Below are positions 1 through 11,830 of a DNA stretch of 64,000 nucleotides, piece after piece (the stretch's first letter is position 1; every line of letters begins with the position of its first letter). The notes beneath the pieces are model-generated. The model saw only the letters and a list, made by a program, of their open reading frames with translations. It did no database searches and had not been told where the DNA came from. A program made the translations under genes and the position numbers. Source of the stretch: Synchiropus splendidus (Eukaryota; Chordata; Actinopteri; Syngnathiformes; Callionymidae); NCBI RefSeq assembly GCF_027744825.2, contig NC_071347.1, positions 8,989,501-9,053,500 on the forward strand, read 5' to 3'.

Positions 1-1046
1 AATAATAAACAATATATTTGGATCTTCTAATTCCATCCTTAAGCCTAAAACTCAACAATAAACCTGACAAATGTTTGGTCTCGCGAGGGGCATGGCTGTC
101 CCAAATCTTAAGAAGTCAAATTGAGGAACATAGCTGCCTCAGTATTGAGAAACTCTGCCATTAGGGAATGCCAAGAATTCTTTGCCTAATATCCAGAAAT
201 AAAAACATGTTGTGGAAAGTGACAAAGAAACCAAGCTACAAATGGTAGTATTTTGTTTGTTAATGGAGATATAAAAGACAAAAGCAGCTGTAGATGGCAT
301 TGTCACTGATCCTTGCTCCCTTCCTTCTTCTTCTGAATTGACAGACGGAACACCACTTTGACATAATGCTGCCCCCAAAAGGCTAAAAAAGTACCTGTAT
401 TAAAGAGTGTCCCATTTCTAAGGAACAAAATCTACCGTAACCCTTGGTTTTAAGGAATAAGGTTGAGGGTTAAAACTGAGGTTGGAAGGTCGGGAAGGAA
501 TTGGAATTCACCCAAAATTCGTCTCAAAAGTCCAAGACTTGCACGCAAACAACTCGGGCTTTGGCCGTGGATTTGATCCCACATGGAGAGCTGCACTTCA
601 TCCCGGGAAGTGTTCCACGTGGGGTTGAGATTCTTGCTTTAGGCAACTGCTGTAAGCACTAGGTGCCGGAAACAACACTGTGCAACTCCACACCAAACTT
701 GATATCTGAGAAGGATTTAAGGTTTTTGTTTGCTGTCTGACCAGACAACATTGTTCAAAAACAATTCAGTAACACTCCCAGATCACTGAGGTTTTCATCA
801 ACGGCAGCGGGAGTTTAATGACAGAGAATGGGAGTCATTGAACAGCACACCAGTGTGGGACTCGTGTTCAGGCGCTTGATGATACTTGTGTTTTGCCCTT
901 ATTTAGTTCTTGCTCACCAACTGCAAGGTGAAAATATGGCTCAAAATTGCGAAAATTCAGAGGATCAGAATATTAGCGAGCCTGTCTATGCACGTTGGGA
1001 TTGACTCAATTAAATACATTTCATTCGTGGTACACAAGTCACAGAG
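1..1046. other. non-coding sequence, no gene seen
   Basis: This AT-rich stretch has no recognisable exon, RNA gene or clear transposon. Short open frames on both strands show no family resemblance and no splice-site context. Confidence 0.5.
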
Positions 1047-1472
1047 AATCGTAGGGCCCTATGATTTCATCATGAAATCACAGACGGAATATCGGAATTG
1101 GCCGATGGATGAATTCAGATGGAATATCACAGAATTTGGCGTAATGAAGCTTTTTTATTTGGAAGAGTGGTGTGTGTTTAGGGTAAATTGTGTGGAAGGA
1201 CGTTCCAACAAGAGGCCCACCATGTGGAAGGAAGTTTTGGAAAGTGTTTTGATTGGTTGGATATGTGCGCATCCCAAGTGAAACAACAGGAAAATTGAAG
1301 CTGCAATTTTGTTTTGCAAAATAATGCGCAAGCTAGCATTGAAAAATGTCAGGTTTGGAAAAAAACAATGTGCGAAATATTCACACAAAATATTTCGCAC
1401 TTTTGCGAAATATTTCGCACCAGATGTGCTATGACGCCTACAGGTCATTGTGCATCTGGTGCGCAATGAGCT
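1047..1472. repeat. transposon-like segment with a palindrome cluster
   Basis: The segment starts near a GGGCCC-containing motif (TAGGGCCCTATGATTTC) and ends in a cluster of inverted repeats. TGCGAAATATTTCGCA at 1404-1419 is a perfect 16-base palindrome. GTGCGAAATATT at 1370-1381 is mirrored by AATATTTCGCAC at 1389-1400. GCACCAGATG at 1417-1426 is mirrored by CATCTGGTGC at 1453-1462. Self-complementary ends of this kind suggest a decayed non-autonomous DNA transposon, but I could not place it in a superfamily. The 123-codon frame running through it looks accidental. Confidence 0.4.
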
Positions 1473-2030
1473 GTTGGCGGATAAACATCTGATATTATTG
1501 ATAGACAGATTCACTTTAATAATGTTCTAGCTGTTTTCGCTGTTGTGACCTCACTGCACCGTCATCTTCATGATGGAAACTGTGAGGAGGAAAGACGCTG
1601 ATTTTAACTTAAGGAAGACAACCAGGCTATTCCTGCATTATTTATACCGGCTCTAAAATTGACTGATAAAAATCTCTTGTCAGTCTGTTTCACTTTCTTC
1701 AAACTTCGGTGTCATGAGTAAATGAAGTATGAAGCTCCTTTATTTGGCCCCCTAAACGTCACCAATATTATAGTTTTCCCATAGATCACTCATTCATATT
1801 GTTCCTCAGTAACGTCAAAGAGGTTTCATGAACCAGTGTAGTAATTCTTGGACTTTGGTAGAGGGCGCTGCTGTCGTAAAAATGGCTAGAGGTTTTGTTC
1901 AACTGGTTGTTCACAGCCGAAGATTGTTCAGCATACATTGCAATTCCACTGGCCTGTGAAAATTAGGAAACTGTTTCATAAATCCTCATCAACCAGTTTC
2001 GAGTGGTACGCTACATATGAGGCTACAGCT
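1473..2030. other. non-coding sequence with a short dispersed-repeat scrap
   Basis: No gene is seen. Around 1820-1880 the sequence GAGGTTTCATGAA followed by TAGAGGGCGCTG resembles the dispersed repeats described at about 30.7, 35.9 and 37.3 kb. Confidence 0.35.
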
Positions 2031-2034
2031 ACCC

Positions 2035-2360
2035 TAGCGCAGAAGGACGGAAGTGGGGCTGTGGTTTTGGAAGCACCACCATGTTCATTCAGGCCCATAT
2101 GCGCCTTGCCCAATGGACCTGTCACACGGATGGAGCAGGATTCTCTGTGACTCACTCTACCTGAGCTGCTGCCGCCCCCCACCCCGCGGTGGGCAATCGG
2201 CTTCCAAGTCAAACATGAAATGGGTACCGACTAAAGGAATAAGACATCAGCTGTATATCCGACTGGTGGGAGGCCTGAGGGTAGGTCCAGGACACTGGAG
2301 AATTCTTCATGGAACCTGGCTTCAGAAACGCTGAAGAAAACAGATGGATGGATATTGTGC
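2035..2360 (+). mobile_element. LINE 3'-end remnant, rearranged
   Basis: Translated scraps resemble the C-terminal end of a common fish non-LTR retrotransposon: a Leu-Pro-Glu-Leu-Leu-Pro-Pro-Pro stretch near 2160-2190 and a Val-Gly-Gly-Leu-Arg-Val-Gly-Pro-Gly stretch near 2265-2290. The segment ends with the ATGGATGGAT-type tail often seen after such elements (2342-2352). In an intact element the Gly/Arg/Pro-rich stretch comes before the Leu/Pro-rich one; here the order is reversed. The copy is therefore either rearranged or made of two overlapping fragments. No intact coding capacity remains. Identification is from remembered family patterns. Confidence 0.4.
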
Positions 2361-3639
2361 CATCAACACAAAGGCGCACATGAGTTTAGAAAATGACTTC
2401 CATTCCAGAGATGGTTGCTGTAGGACTATTGGAACACTCACGGATTGATAAACATCGACCGACATATCAACCGGAAAATAAATATAAACATGTCAGTCTT
2501 TTGTTGGAGCGCACTGTATCAGTAAGGTGACTCATTGGATTGTTTGTTGAGTTTGGATTGTACATTACCATAAGTAGTCTAGAGCTTGTGTGACACTTCC
2601 AAAGATAAACACAGCGGATTCGTCGCGAGAGGTGTGGAGTCATCAGGTAATTAGGTTACACACCTGGCACACATCAAGGATTATTGTTTCAGCGCTAAAC
2701 CTGAAGGCTTGTTGATATTTATAGATCCCACATCTGCTGCAGCACACTGCCAGACATCAAAAGGAGCCAAACTGAAACGTCGCGATGTCAGTGAGCATGA
2801 AAATAAAGTTGGGATGTGTAAACAGGATCGCTGCTGCAAGATCACATGGTTGAAGGTAAGTACATGACCTCAGTGTCCTTGTTGTTTTGTTCGAGGCTGA
2901 CAGACGTCTTGAGTGAGTTTTTGGTGACAGATGCAGTGTTTGATGCTAACTTAAACACGGCTCTGATAGCTTCGAAATTTTCCACTGAACAGCCGGAGCG
3001 CAATAATTTTTGTGTTCTTCCCATGTAGTTGAAACACGTTGCAGGATGTCAGTGTTTCTGATGTAAAGTTCAGGGTTAATTACATACTTTCACAATGGTG
3101 TTTTATTCTAGACATATTCAACGCGCACACTTTTAGGGGTTATAACTCGGTATTAGCACTTCACATCATCACTTATTATCCCGTCACTTATTAGCCCTAA
3201 GCGTGAAAAATGCTTGGATGAAATGGAAGATGAAAAAATATACATTTCATTAAAAATGTGTGTGGGGGCTTGTTTCTTTTGGCTAGGCCCCACAAGGTTA
3301 AGGCTCTCTGTGAGGATTTTAGAAGACTTTAAAATAACTGGTGTCATGCTGGGAAAAAAGTGGTAAAGATTTATCTATGAACATGCCGAGATGGAGATCA
3401 ACAAAGGGGAAGAAGAACAAAAAACAAAACAAAAAATCATTTAAACAAGTAAACAAAAAAAATCATTTTAAAAATGTATTTGTACCGTCTGTATAGAGCA
3501 AGGATGGGCTAACAGGTCCTCAAAGGGCTGAAGTAGGTTCAGGTTTTTGGTCGAACCTGTCCAAACCTGCACCACCCGAGCCCTCTGAGGACCTGTTTGC
3601 CCACCCCAAGATGGACACAAGACTGGCAACCCATCCTCG
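2361..3639. other. non-coding sequence, no gene seen
   Basis: This is unique-looking AT-rich sequence with A-rich runs at about 3410-3470. The overlapping 60-codon frames on both strands at about 2842-3028 have no coding features I recognise. Confidence 0.45.
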
Positions 3640-4108
3640 CTTCTTCTTTTCCTTTCGGCTTCTCCCTTCAGGGGTGGCCACAGCAAATCATCCTCCTCCA
3701 TCTCACCCTGTCCTCTGCTTCCTCTTCTCTCAAACCTACAAACCTCATGTCTTCCTTCACCACCTCCATCAACCTCCTCTTTGGCCTTCCTCTCCACCTT
3801 CTGCCCGGAGGTTCCAACCTCACCATCTTCCTACCAATGTACTGGCTATCTTTCCTCAGTACATGTCCAAACCATCTCCATCTCGCCTCTCTGACTTTGT
3901 CTCCTAAACACCTGAGCACATGTGCTGTCCCTCTGATCTACTGCTTCCTGATCCTATCCATCCTGCTCACTCCCAGAAAGAACCTCAGCATCTTCATCTC
4001 TGCTACCTCCAGCTCTGCCTCCTGTCTTTTCCTCAGTCACACTGTTTCCAAACATTGCTGGCCTGACCACCGTTTTGTACACCTTCCCTTTCATCCTTGC
4101 CGACCCAT
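3640..4108 (-). mobile_element. RTE-like non-LTR retrotransposon, C-terminal fragment
   Basis: On the minus strand an 83-codon open frame (3668-3919) encodes a segment typical of the C-terminal end of RTE-clade retrotransposon ORFs. It contains WRWFGHVLRK, then a GRPKRR basic motif, then VKEDM and DRVRWRRMI. Upstream on the same strand the frame extends through a Leu-Arg-Phe-Phe-Leu-Gly-Val motif, but is interrupted by a stop near 3940. Downstream, the sequence after the CCTTTCGGCTTCTCC motif (plus-strand reading) matches the usual 3' end. The copy is 5'-truncated and inactive. The long plus-strand frame opposite it is only the antisense shadow. Confidence 0.75.
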
Positions 4109-4189
4109 CCATCACTACTTTGCTTTAATATATTGATGTTGGGAAAGTGGACTTTTGCGCCCTGTGCTGACGCCTAAGGCAGCTTTCAG

Positions 4190-4330
4190 CATTGCATGTC
4201 TTACCAGAGGAAAAATGGTCAAGACATGGAGCAGAATGACAAAATGTTGGTGATGGAAGTACCTGGTAAAAGAAGAAGAGGAAGACAACCAATGAGATTC
4301 ATGAAAGCGGGTAAAGACGACGACCACTTC
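4190..4330 (+). mobile_element. RTE-like retrotransposon scrap, plus strand
   Basis: A plus-strand reading gives a short peptide with GKRRRGRQPMRFMKAGKDD. This resembles the basic GKRRRGRP...RFMD...ED motif of RTE-type ORF C-termini. It lies just beyond, and opposite in orientation to, the RTE piece at 3640-4108. The same paired arrangement recurs at 63.2-63.4 kb. It is degenerate and too short to assign a family firmly. Confidence 0.5.
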
Positions 4331-5640
4331 AGGTGACTTGCTCTTGTAACACTTACAGGGCTGCTCGACTCTTGTGGCAATAACTAAACATCAAACACAG
4401 TTCCATGTCTGCAGTTTTGTTGGTCAAGAGTTTCCCCAACCTCACTTTTGTTTAGATACATTGTTTCTTTTTGAGGATATTTCTGTCCATTAAAAGGTGC
4501 ACAGAAGCAGTTATTAATTATTATTAAGCCGCTGACGCACGTAGAAATCTTGGGAAAAAAAACTGTCAGTAACGCGGCATTTCGCTCTGAACCGTTCAAA
4601 CTTAAACTAATCGTTATTTCAATTATCCTTCTTTCTGACGGACACTTTGATTCCCCATGTACTTGAAGTCGTGACAGCGTAAGTGGTCTTGAAAGCTTTA
4701 AATCTCCTTAAGTATATATTCCTGCCGAATGGCATGTTGAGCTATTTTAAAAAAGTCCTCACATTATATCCTGGTGTCGGCTGCTGAAAACTACAACACA
4801 GCTCTTGTCACGACCACTGCCGCAGCATGGTAAACACGGTTTTAATGAAGCGTCTGAAACTACACAGGCTTTGACTTGCGCCGGAATAGATGCACCCCGT
4901 ACCTAAAACTCCTAACTAGGTGCTGCTGCGCCTCCAGCCTGCAACAAAGGAAGCTGTCAACTTGAATAAATCTAATCAGCTGTCAGGAAAATCATGTCTG
5001 ACTAACACACAATCTTCCGTCCTCTCATCTACTCTTCATGTGCACTTCGCTTCGTACCGCATGCTAATATGTGTCTGCGGGAGCGTTGAGAGCGAACTTA
5101 ATTATTCTCAATTCTGTGATCCCCGACTCTGACACGTGTGCAATTGAAGATGTCACTGTCGAGCTGTCACGGATGATGGCGGCTGAAGGCGCTAAAAACA
5201 AACCAGCCGCTGATGGTCTTGTCACGAGAAACAGCAGGGAAATGGGAGCGGCAAATTGGCTTGGTTTAGAATTTAAAAAGGCAGAAAGAGGAATTAAAAC
5301 TCACCAAGTATTGATGTCTGCCTTTGAAAGAATTCATAAAAGTTTTCATGGAACGCCATTTATTTGGGCCAACTGAGTAGGAATCAAGCATTTTTAACGC
5401 CTGAGCAACTTTTTTCCCTGTCTTTTTAGTTGTGGAAGCTCATTTAAATGTGCCAGTTTTGATGTCCTTCTAGACAGTCAGAGCCGCAGCAGGGCAACAG
5501 GGGGATAAGTGCTCAGGAAATGAATTTGAACAGACATATTTGTGGGAATTATCTTGTGGTCCAGTTTCTATTAAAGTTGTTGCTGTCCAGTGTCAGCATC
5601 ATAATCTTGCAGGTTTACGGAGACGCCATCAAGTAAAACA
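4331..5640. other. non-coding sequence, no gene seen
   Basis: This is AT-rich sequence without recognised exons or repeats. The 101-codon frame at 5071-5376 has no recognisable domain and no flanking splice or promoter signals that I trust. Confidence 0.45.
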
Positions 5641-5641
5641 C

Positions 5642-5890
5642 CTAGGGATGCATCAATACCTTTTTTCTTTTGCTTGCATTTGAGTACTCATTGATACCGT
5701 AACAAAGTACTTACACCATTACACAAAGAAGTTTATTTTTCCATATCTATTGTTGTGTTATTTGAACAGCATTCCTCAGTATGTTTTTCTTGTACACTCG
5801 CGACTTTCACTGCTGTAAAGTGCCATCAGTTTCAAGGTTGTCAAGGTACTCAAGCTCGGTATCGGATCTGACAATTCCTGACACCGTTGT
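5642..5890. mobile_element. non-autonomous hAT-like element remnant
   Basis: The left end carries AGGGATGCATCAATACC (5644-5660), like the terminal inverted repeats of common fish non-autonomous hAT-type elements. The interior has GAGTACTCATTGATACC (5681-5697), and the distal part has GGTATCGGATCTGAC at about 5859-5873. The expected right terminal repeat is not intact, so the copy is decayed or truncated. Assignment is by remembered pattern, not by alignment. Confidence 0.5.
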
Positions 5891-8800
5891 GCTTATGATA
5901 TGCACGTAGTTTGACCATATAGTTTGGTTTTTTTTTGGCTTACATGAAGCATTTTCATCTCACAAAGTAACAATGTAATAATGTGTAGTAGATTTGCATT
6001 TTTATTTGTATTTCTTTACTGATAAAACCAAGACAAGCTTGGCGTGGTGAAAAAGAGTATGTCCAGAAGAAGCCTTGAAATTGTACTGCTACATTTAAAT
6101 CCGTCTCTCAATGGTTTACGTGGTCATTGGCAGTTATGAATTTAATATCTACTGTTCCCTCCCATAGAGCTCATCAGACTCATCAATTCCATCCTGGTTG
6201 ATCATTAAGTGCCTATTAGGAGAAACTCCTTGTCTGCAATTACCATTCAGTTATGGCGTTCGCTCCTGCCCACTTAGGTCTATCAAGGTTAAGTGGAGTT
6301 CAGCACCTGGGACGTGCGCTGACCAGGTCGTCCTGAGATATGATATAATAACTGGTGTAATATATTTAACCACAGATTACGGGTTCTAACACTGTGGCTT
6401 GGCCGCTGGCTGCTACCAAAACGTGGAGGTCATGAGTGTGAAGCCTGAGGCAAGGAGCAAGCTGAGCCATTGTAATTCACTTTCGATAAAAGCGTCTGGT
6501 AATGGACCTGGATGTAACCGATATTGCCAAAAGACGAAAATGAAATGCAGTTTGGAATATTTTTAATTGATTTTATTTATGCGCAACTTGCGTCCACCCG
6601 TACTTATGACGCCAGCAGATGCCTTTTTTTTTTTTTTTTTTTATTGTGTCTGGCACCGCAGCACGTAGCAGCCTGGCATTGTGTACAACAGTTACGGCAG
6701 CACAGTATCCCAGCATCTCACTCTCACACAGTGATCTACCACTACAGTAGCACCTATAACCCTCACGTCGGCTATTTTGAATGGCATTCCACTTAGGTCC
6801 AATCTGAGTTACGACCGGTCGGTCGAAACCAGTCCTGGTCGTAAGTCGGATGTTACTTGTACATGTTCACACAGACTGAAGAGTGACGTCACGACCGCAA
6901 AACTGGAGTGCTGAGGCACACAACAAATTAGTGATTGAGGAGGCAGCAGAGCTTATGTTCTCTGCATTACTGGAATCTGTCTCCAAAAGCTCAGCGTCAT
7001 CTCACCATCAGTGAAGATCTGAAAGCTTGAGCTGTTAATTTTGCTCTTCAGACTAGCCTATCTTTTTTTTCTTTGACATTAACATGTTAAAAGCTTTAGC
7101 TGCCTATTCTTTCTGTTCATAATAAAACCATATAAATTGTTCCGTGCTGTAAAAGTGAGAACAAAAATGATCAAATACGGTTGCTCCTCGACTGCGAATG
7201 CATTTTAATTAACTTAGACTGAATGTTGTTTGGGGTTTTTTTCACTTCGACAATTAGAATTTTTATTTTTTTTCATTTTATTTTCAGTTTATTCTGAAAA
7301 TGAAAAAAATAATTATGGTCCTTATTGGTACGTCACCGTAGCCAGCTTTCAATTGAAACAAATGTTTCCCCTCCTGACGCCACTTCAGACTGTCCAACAC
7401 ATTGATAAACAATGTTATGGGATGTAGTTCCACTGTAAAAGTACCTTCAAAACGAAGGCAAAATAGAACTCAAAACATATATCCAAACACGGTAACAGAG
7501 TGCAGGCTGGAGGCACAGGCATTGGCAGAACAAATCGAGAGCTGGATCCAAAACCAGACATCACAATAGTGGTGTCCAGAAACACTCCAAAACACTCATG
7601 ACATCAAGTGCAGGAACCGGACAGAGGATAAAAGAACAGAACTATAACACAAGATTGTGACTGGTTTGTGGTATGGTGACAAAAATCTGGTGAGACTTAA
7701 ATGTGGGGTGTTTTAAGTAGTTTTGGGATGTCATAAACACAGATCTCTAGGCTCTTTTCAGATGTGGCTGAAGCCTCTCCGAGCTACATAGGACAAGAGA
7801 TGAAGGGTCCACTTCTTGCAGGGGGGGCAATATGTTTTATATTGTCATTTGTTTTTCTTTTATACTGCATTGATTCATTGTCGAGTCACCTGTTTACTGG
7901 TCTGCAGTGACATTATCAGACTGAAAAGGGATTGTTGAGAAACTCCTTTGACAAGCAGTTGAAGATGAATGAAATGAGATGCCCCAGAAACTAAAATTAA
8001 ACTTGCTGAAGGAATAAATTAACCAGATTGGATTTGCGTTCTGGTGCAGCAGTTCTCCTTCAGCTGTGTTCCAGTTAAAGCAGAAGTACATCAATCTGTC
8101 ATCTCTTTTCACGGTTCTGCTGGTGGCTTTGTGTCTTTGTCTTGCTTATTGGGGATGAAACACTTCATTTTGACCTGTGTGTTCTGAAGGGCCCATGCTA
8201 CACAGTTGAACTGGTAGAGATGGCTGACTACGGAAGCACTAACAACTCAACCGCAGTGTGTCCATCCTTTGTTGTACTTTTTTTCAAACTGCATGAAAAA
8301 CACTGAAAAACATCAATGTAAAAAGTAAATAAATAAATACTCCCGGATCTTGGCAACGCATCACTTCTCAGTTGGCAGCGACGGTTCTTGAGGGGAATCA
8401 CATTTACCTGCCGAACTGACATGCAGCTCAAAATACATGCTGTGATGAAGAAGCAGCATGTGAGGGAGGCGCTCAAATAACACACCTGCTGCTCCTCCTC
8501 ATACAGAGGCTATCACATTAACTAATAGATATGTCTTGTCTTCTCCTTTTACCTGGTGCATCCACTCCTAACAGTTGAAGTCTGACCGACAAAACACTGA
8601 ATTGACCTTTCTCCAGTCACATTTGATGAAGTTTCGGATGACACCAGGGCCTGCTTGAACTTCAGAGCCTCGGTTTTTTTCTGCTTGGAAGAAATTACAT
8701 GTCTTTTCTTGGCAACACACATGAAGCTGCGATTCAGGATTTAAAACTGAGAGTTAGCCAAGTGCCTTGCAAAACTACTTCAGTTCTAATGAAGCACTTG

Positions 8801-9230
8801 TGATGTCCTTTTGTCTTCCCCTGATGTCCTCAGATGAGGCCACTTAAGGAAGACGAAGAGAAGGGGGAACAAACAATACAACACAGAAGAACTGATTCCT
8901 CACGTTCTGGAGACGCAGCTGCCATGTGTTGACTTTGACACTAAAGCTGGAGTGTTTCCTCACCACCAGCCCTCTGCCACAAGGTCACAATGCAGTTATT
9001 TCACCTCATGTTCCCACTTTTAATTTGTGTTCATTAAAGTACTAACTTCAAGTGGAGTTTACCATATATCATGAGCTGATGATCTCCTGAATATTCAGTA
9101 CAACTTGGTCTGTAGATCAAGTTACGTAGAGGCAGCTATTTATTCACCTCCTTTTATTTCTGTAACTTTGGTGTGGAACTGGAAGGTGCAAATGATGCGT
9201 CAATAAAGTTGTTTTTTTTTTTCTTTTTAA
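5891..9230. other. non-coding sequence with possible LTR-like remnant
   Basis: No gene is seen. The sequence has T-rich runs (6624-6642, 7265-7275). Around 7445-7640 it resembles the A/C-rich internal or LTR sequence of fish retrotransposon relics, but I found no LTR pair or primer-binding site. An inverted GGTCG/CGACC cluster lies at about 6810-6850. Confidence 0.35.
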
Positions 9231-9234
9231 TGAA

Positions 9235-9900
9235 GTGGAGACCAAAGTCAGGCCAGAACAACCTTCTGTTATTGACCACGAAATTTGGCTGGACTGTCTT
9301 CGCTCCTGGGTGCGAATCAAAGACACTGCTCTTAGCTGGTTCCAGTCCTATTTTCCTAACAGGACATCTTCAGTCACCAGAGAGAACCACTCTTCATCCA
9401 CAGACAGATTTGCCTCTGGCGAGCCACAAGGTTCCATTTTAGGTCCCATTTTATTTTCAATCTTCATGCTACCTCTTGTGCAAATCATCCAGCCTCACCA
9501 CGTGGCCTTCCACAGTGATGCAGCTGACACACATATTTACTTTATTTAAGAACTCTTAAGGCATGGCTGCTGTTCTAGCATGTCTTGACAACGTCACCGA
9601 TAGGAGGGCACAAAATGTAGAAAGCAAACTCATCCTTCTGTCCAAATATAACTCCTATAGCCTGGAATCTCTGTCTCCTCTTAGACTCTTCCATTTCCTC
9701 CATCTCCTTCTTTTGACTCTCACATGAAAGGTTAAGAACAGTGTCTAAAATCAAACCCATGCTGTCACTGGCCAATTTGGATAAACTAATTCATGCGTTC
9801 ATATTCTCCCTCTTGGCCTACTGTCACTCTCTCCTCACTGACATCAACATGAAATCTCTATCACGCCTCCTGCTAGTTCTTACAGCTTACATAGATACAT
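9235..9900 (+). mobile_element. L2/CR1-like LINE reverse transcriptase fragment
   Basis: The frame 9235-9549 encodes part of a non-LTR reverse transcriptase. It has LSWFQSYFPNR, then GEPQGSILGPILFSIFMLPL (RT motif 4), and then FHSDAADTH. The last corresponds to the FHCYADDTQ catalytic block, and its YADD core is changed to SDAAD. After a stop at 9547 and a frame shift, the homology resumes at about 9741-9890 with KIKPMLSLANLDKLIHAF and SLSRLLLVLTA, matching the downstream thumb region. The loss of the catalytic Asp pair together with stops makes it a dead copy. Clade placement among L2/CR1/Rex-like elements is approximate. Confidence 0.8.
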
Positions 9901-9931
9901 TTTTGTCCCTTCTGTCTGCATGATAATATCC

Positions 9932-9962
9932 TCAATAATAATAATAATAATAATAATAATAT
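9932..9962. repeat. (AAT)n microsatellite
   Basis: About nine to ten copies of the triplet AAT lie just after the end of the LINE RT fragment. The tract may derive from the element's tail or be an independent microsatellite. Confidence 0.85.
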
Positions 9963-11704
9963 TCTCATTTTGTGACATTATTAAGAAATTGATGTTTGAC
10001 GGAGCATGACAGACTCACCTAGGGTGAAGCGTCTTCTCACAGCATGCATTTCTCAGGTGGACCATGATTTACTTCGCGCCAGAAATTTTGTACGGCTTGC
10101 ATCCTTGGATGTGAAATATGTGGTGGTTAAAAAATATTGCCAGCCATCTAGAACCACTGATATGGAAATGATTCCAAGCACCCTGGGTCTATTTGGGGGT
10201 GAGGGGTGGAGACCATCAGAAGGTACATATTGACAGACGACTCACGCTCATTTTAAGTGATCATCTGCATGACTTTTGGGCCACGTGAGGAAACCAGGGT
10301 GAAGACAGCTGCCGCAATTCAATCCAGTTGGTACAACATGATTACCAAGTTGTGATTTTTGCACATAATATCTTTTTTTTCCTTTTTATAATCATTGAGC
10401 TTCAGGCTTGAATTAGTCAACTTCATGCCCAATCTGTGATTAATTTACTCAGCTGTATTCAAAAAAAGCCTCAGGAGACATGTTGATGAATCATCTCCTG
10501 TAATAGCTGTTGGAGACGCAATGCTTCGGGCTTGATCTTAATTATGAAAGAAAGGAAAAAAAGTGTCCCTAGAACCCTTGAAGTGGTGAGAGGGCAATTC
10601 AGAAAGCTGGCTGCCGCAGGGAGCGGTTCCACTCTTGTGTGTGTCTGCGCTTCTCCTCACTGCTCAACTGCTGACCTTCAAAGTGAGAACGCCGATGTTA
10701 GCCATTAAAGCAGCGGCATCACAGTTTTCCTGGTCTTTATCTGTCGGTCTGTTTGGCAAAATAACTCAATAATAATCATAAAGGAGCAGATGATTACATT
10801 TTGGTGGTTCCCTGGATTGCCATCTGGATCCTGCAGTCTGCCAACTTGTCCACACACTGTTGCTCGATTTTGTTCCTTAATTTCCGCTGGGTTTTGTCAG
10901 CAAGCTCCAGAAAGTTACTGCCCCCTGCTGCCCCCTTGAGCACATTTGACTAGATAAAATGAAACAATTTGTGAATATAGGTCAATAATATTTAGGTGAA
11001 AATAACAATAATTTTTTTTTCAATGAAATATTCCACATTCAAGTCACCATTTCAAAAGGTTGTTGTACATTGAAAATGGTTAAAGATGAAGGCATACTGT
11101 AAAAAGGAAAAGTCCTCAGTATGAACCAATATTTGTGATGGAATTAAGCGGCCATAGTGAATTACATGTGATACATTGGAGATACTCTTACTCATCTCTC
11201 AAGCAACACTGTTGTTGTTATGGGCAGATTCTTCGGGCAAGACGCAACCACGTTTTCCCTGCAGGGTGGCTGGATCCTCCCTGATGTTGTGTTAGCACTT
11301 GGCAGTCCAAGTTTATGACAGGCACTATACTTACGGGAACTTTTGCTCTACCGAGTATCGTGCTCTTTTTGGGGGCCAGGGACGTGGACTGCGAATTCTG
11401 CTCTGGTTGTTGCAAACAACTAAAATGAAGAAGGCGATTTTGTTGGAAAAGAACAAAAGAAGAGGATGATGGAAATTACCAGAAAAATGTTTGGCTTTTC
11501 AGCAGTACTGCTCCAGCTGTTGTTGGTCCTTAACCCACCTCAATACCTTCAATTTACTCTGGCAGTGTCAGTTGTGGCCTCCTTTGGGACCCCCAGCAAA
11601 GCGTACCAAGAACGTGGGTTGATTATTTTAGGAGCTTTTCAATGCAGATATGTCCTGATGTGGGTGACTAACCCACTTGGGTGGCAACATAACACAGATA
11701 AAGT
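9963..11704. other. non-coding sequence, no gene seen
   Basis: No convincing exon is seen. Short open frames at 10006-10233 and 11466-11711 have no recognisable motifs. Confidence 0.45.
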
Positions 11705-11830
11705 GAGGTGATCCGCCTTCCAGGAGAGGCTCAAAGCAGATCTCCTCAGCCTCCGCATCGAGAGAGCTGACTCCAGCATCTTTCCTTGACGCCTCTGGAG
11801 ACATCCAGACTACTTACATCAGCTGCTGCC
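11705..11830 (+). mobile_element. LINE 3'-region scrap
   Basis: A short plus-strand stretch (CTCCTCAGCCTCCGCATCGA, then GACGCCTCTGGAGACATCC) resembles the coding sequence for the Leu-Leu-Arg-Ile-Glu-Arg and Pro-Pro-Gly-Arg-Leu segment of a common fish non-LTR retrotransposon. It is internally deleted and non-functional. It appears to belong to the same broad family as the pieces at about 2.2 kb and 21.4 kb. Confidence 0.45.

Noticed and set aside
3597..4136. 179-codon plus-strand open frame, Ser/Leu/His/Pro-rich
   Set aside because: It is the antisense of the RTE-like retrotransposon fragment on the minus strand.
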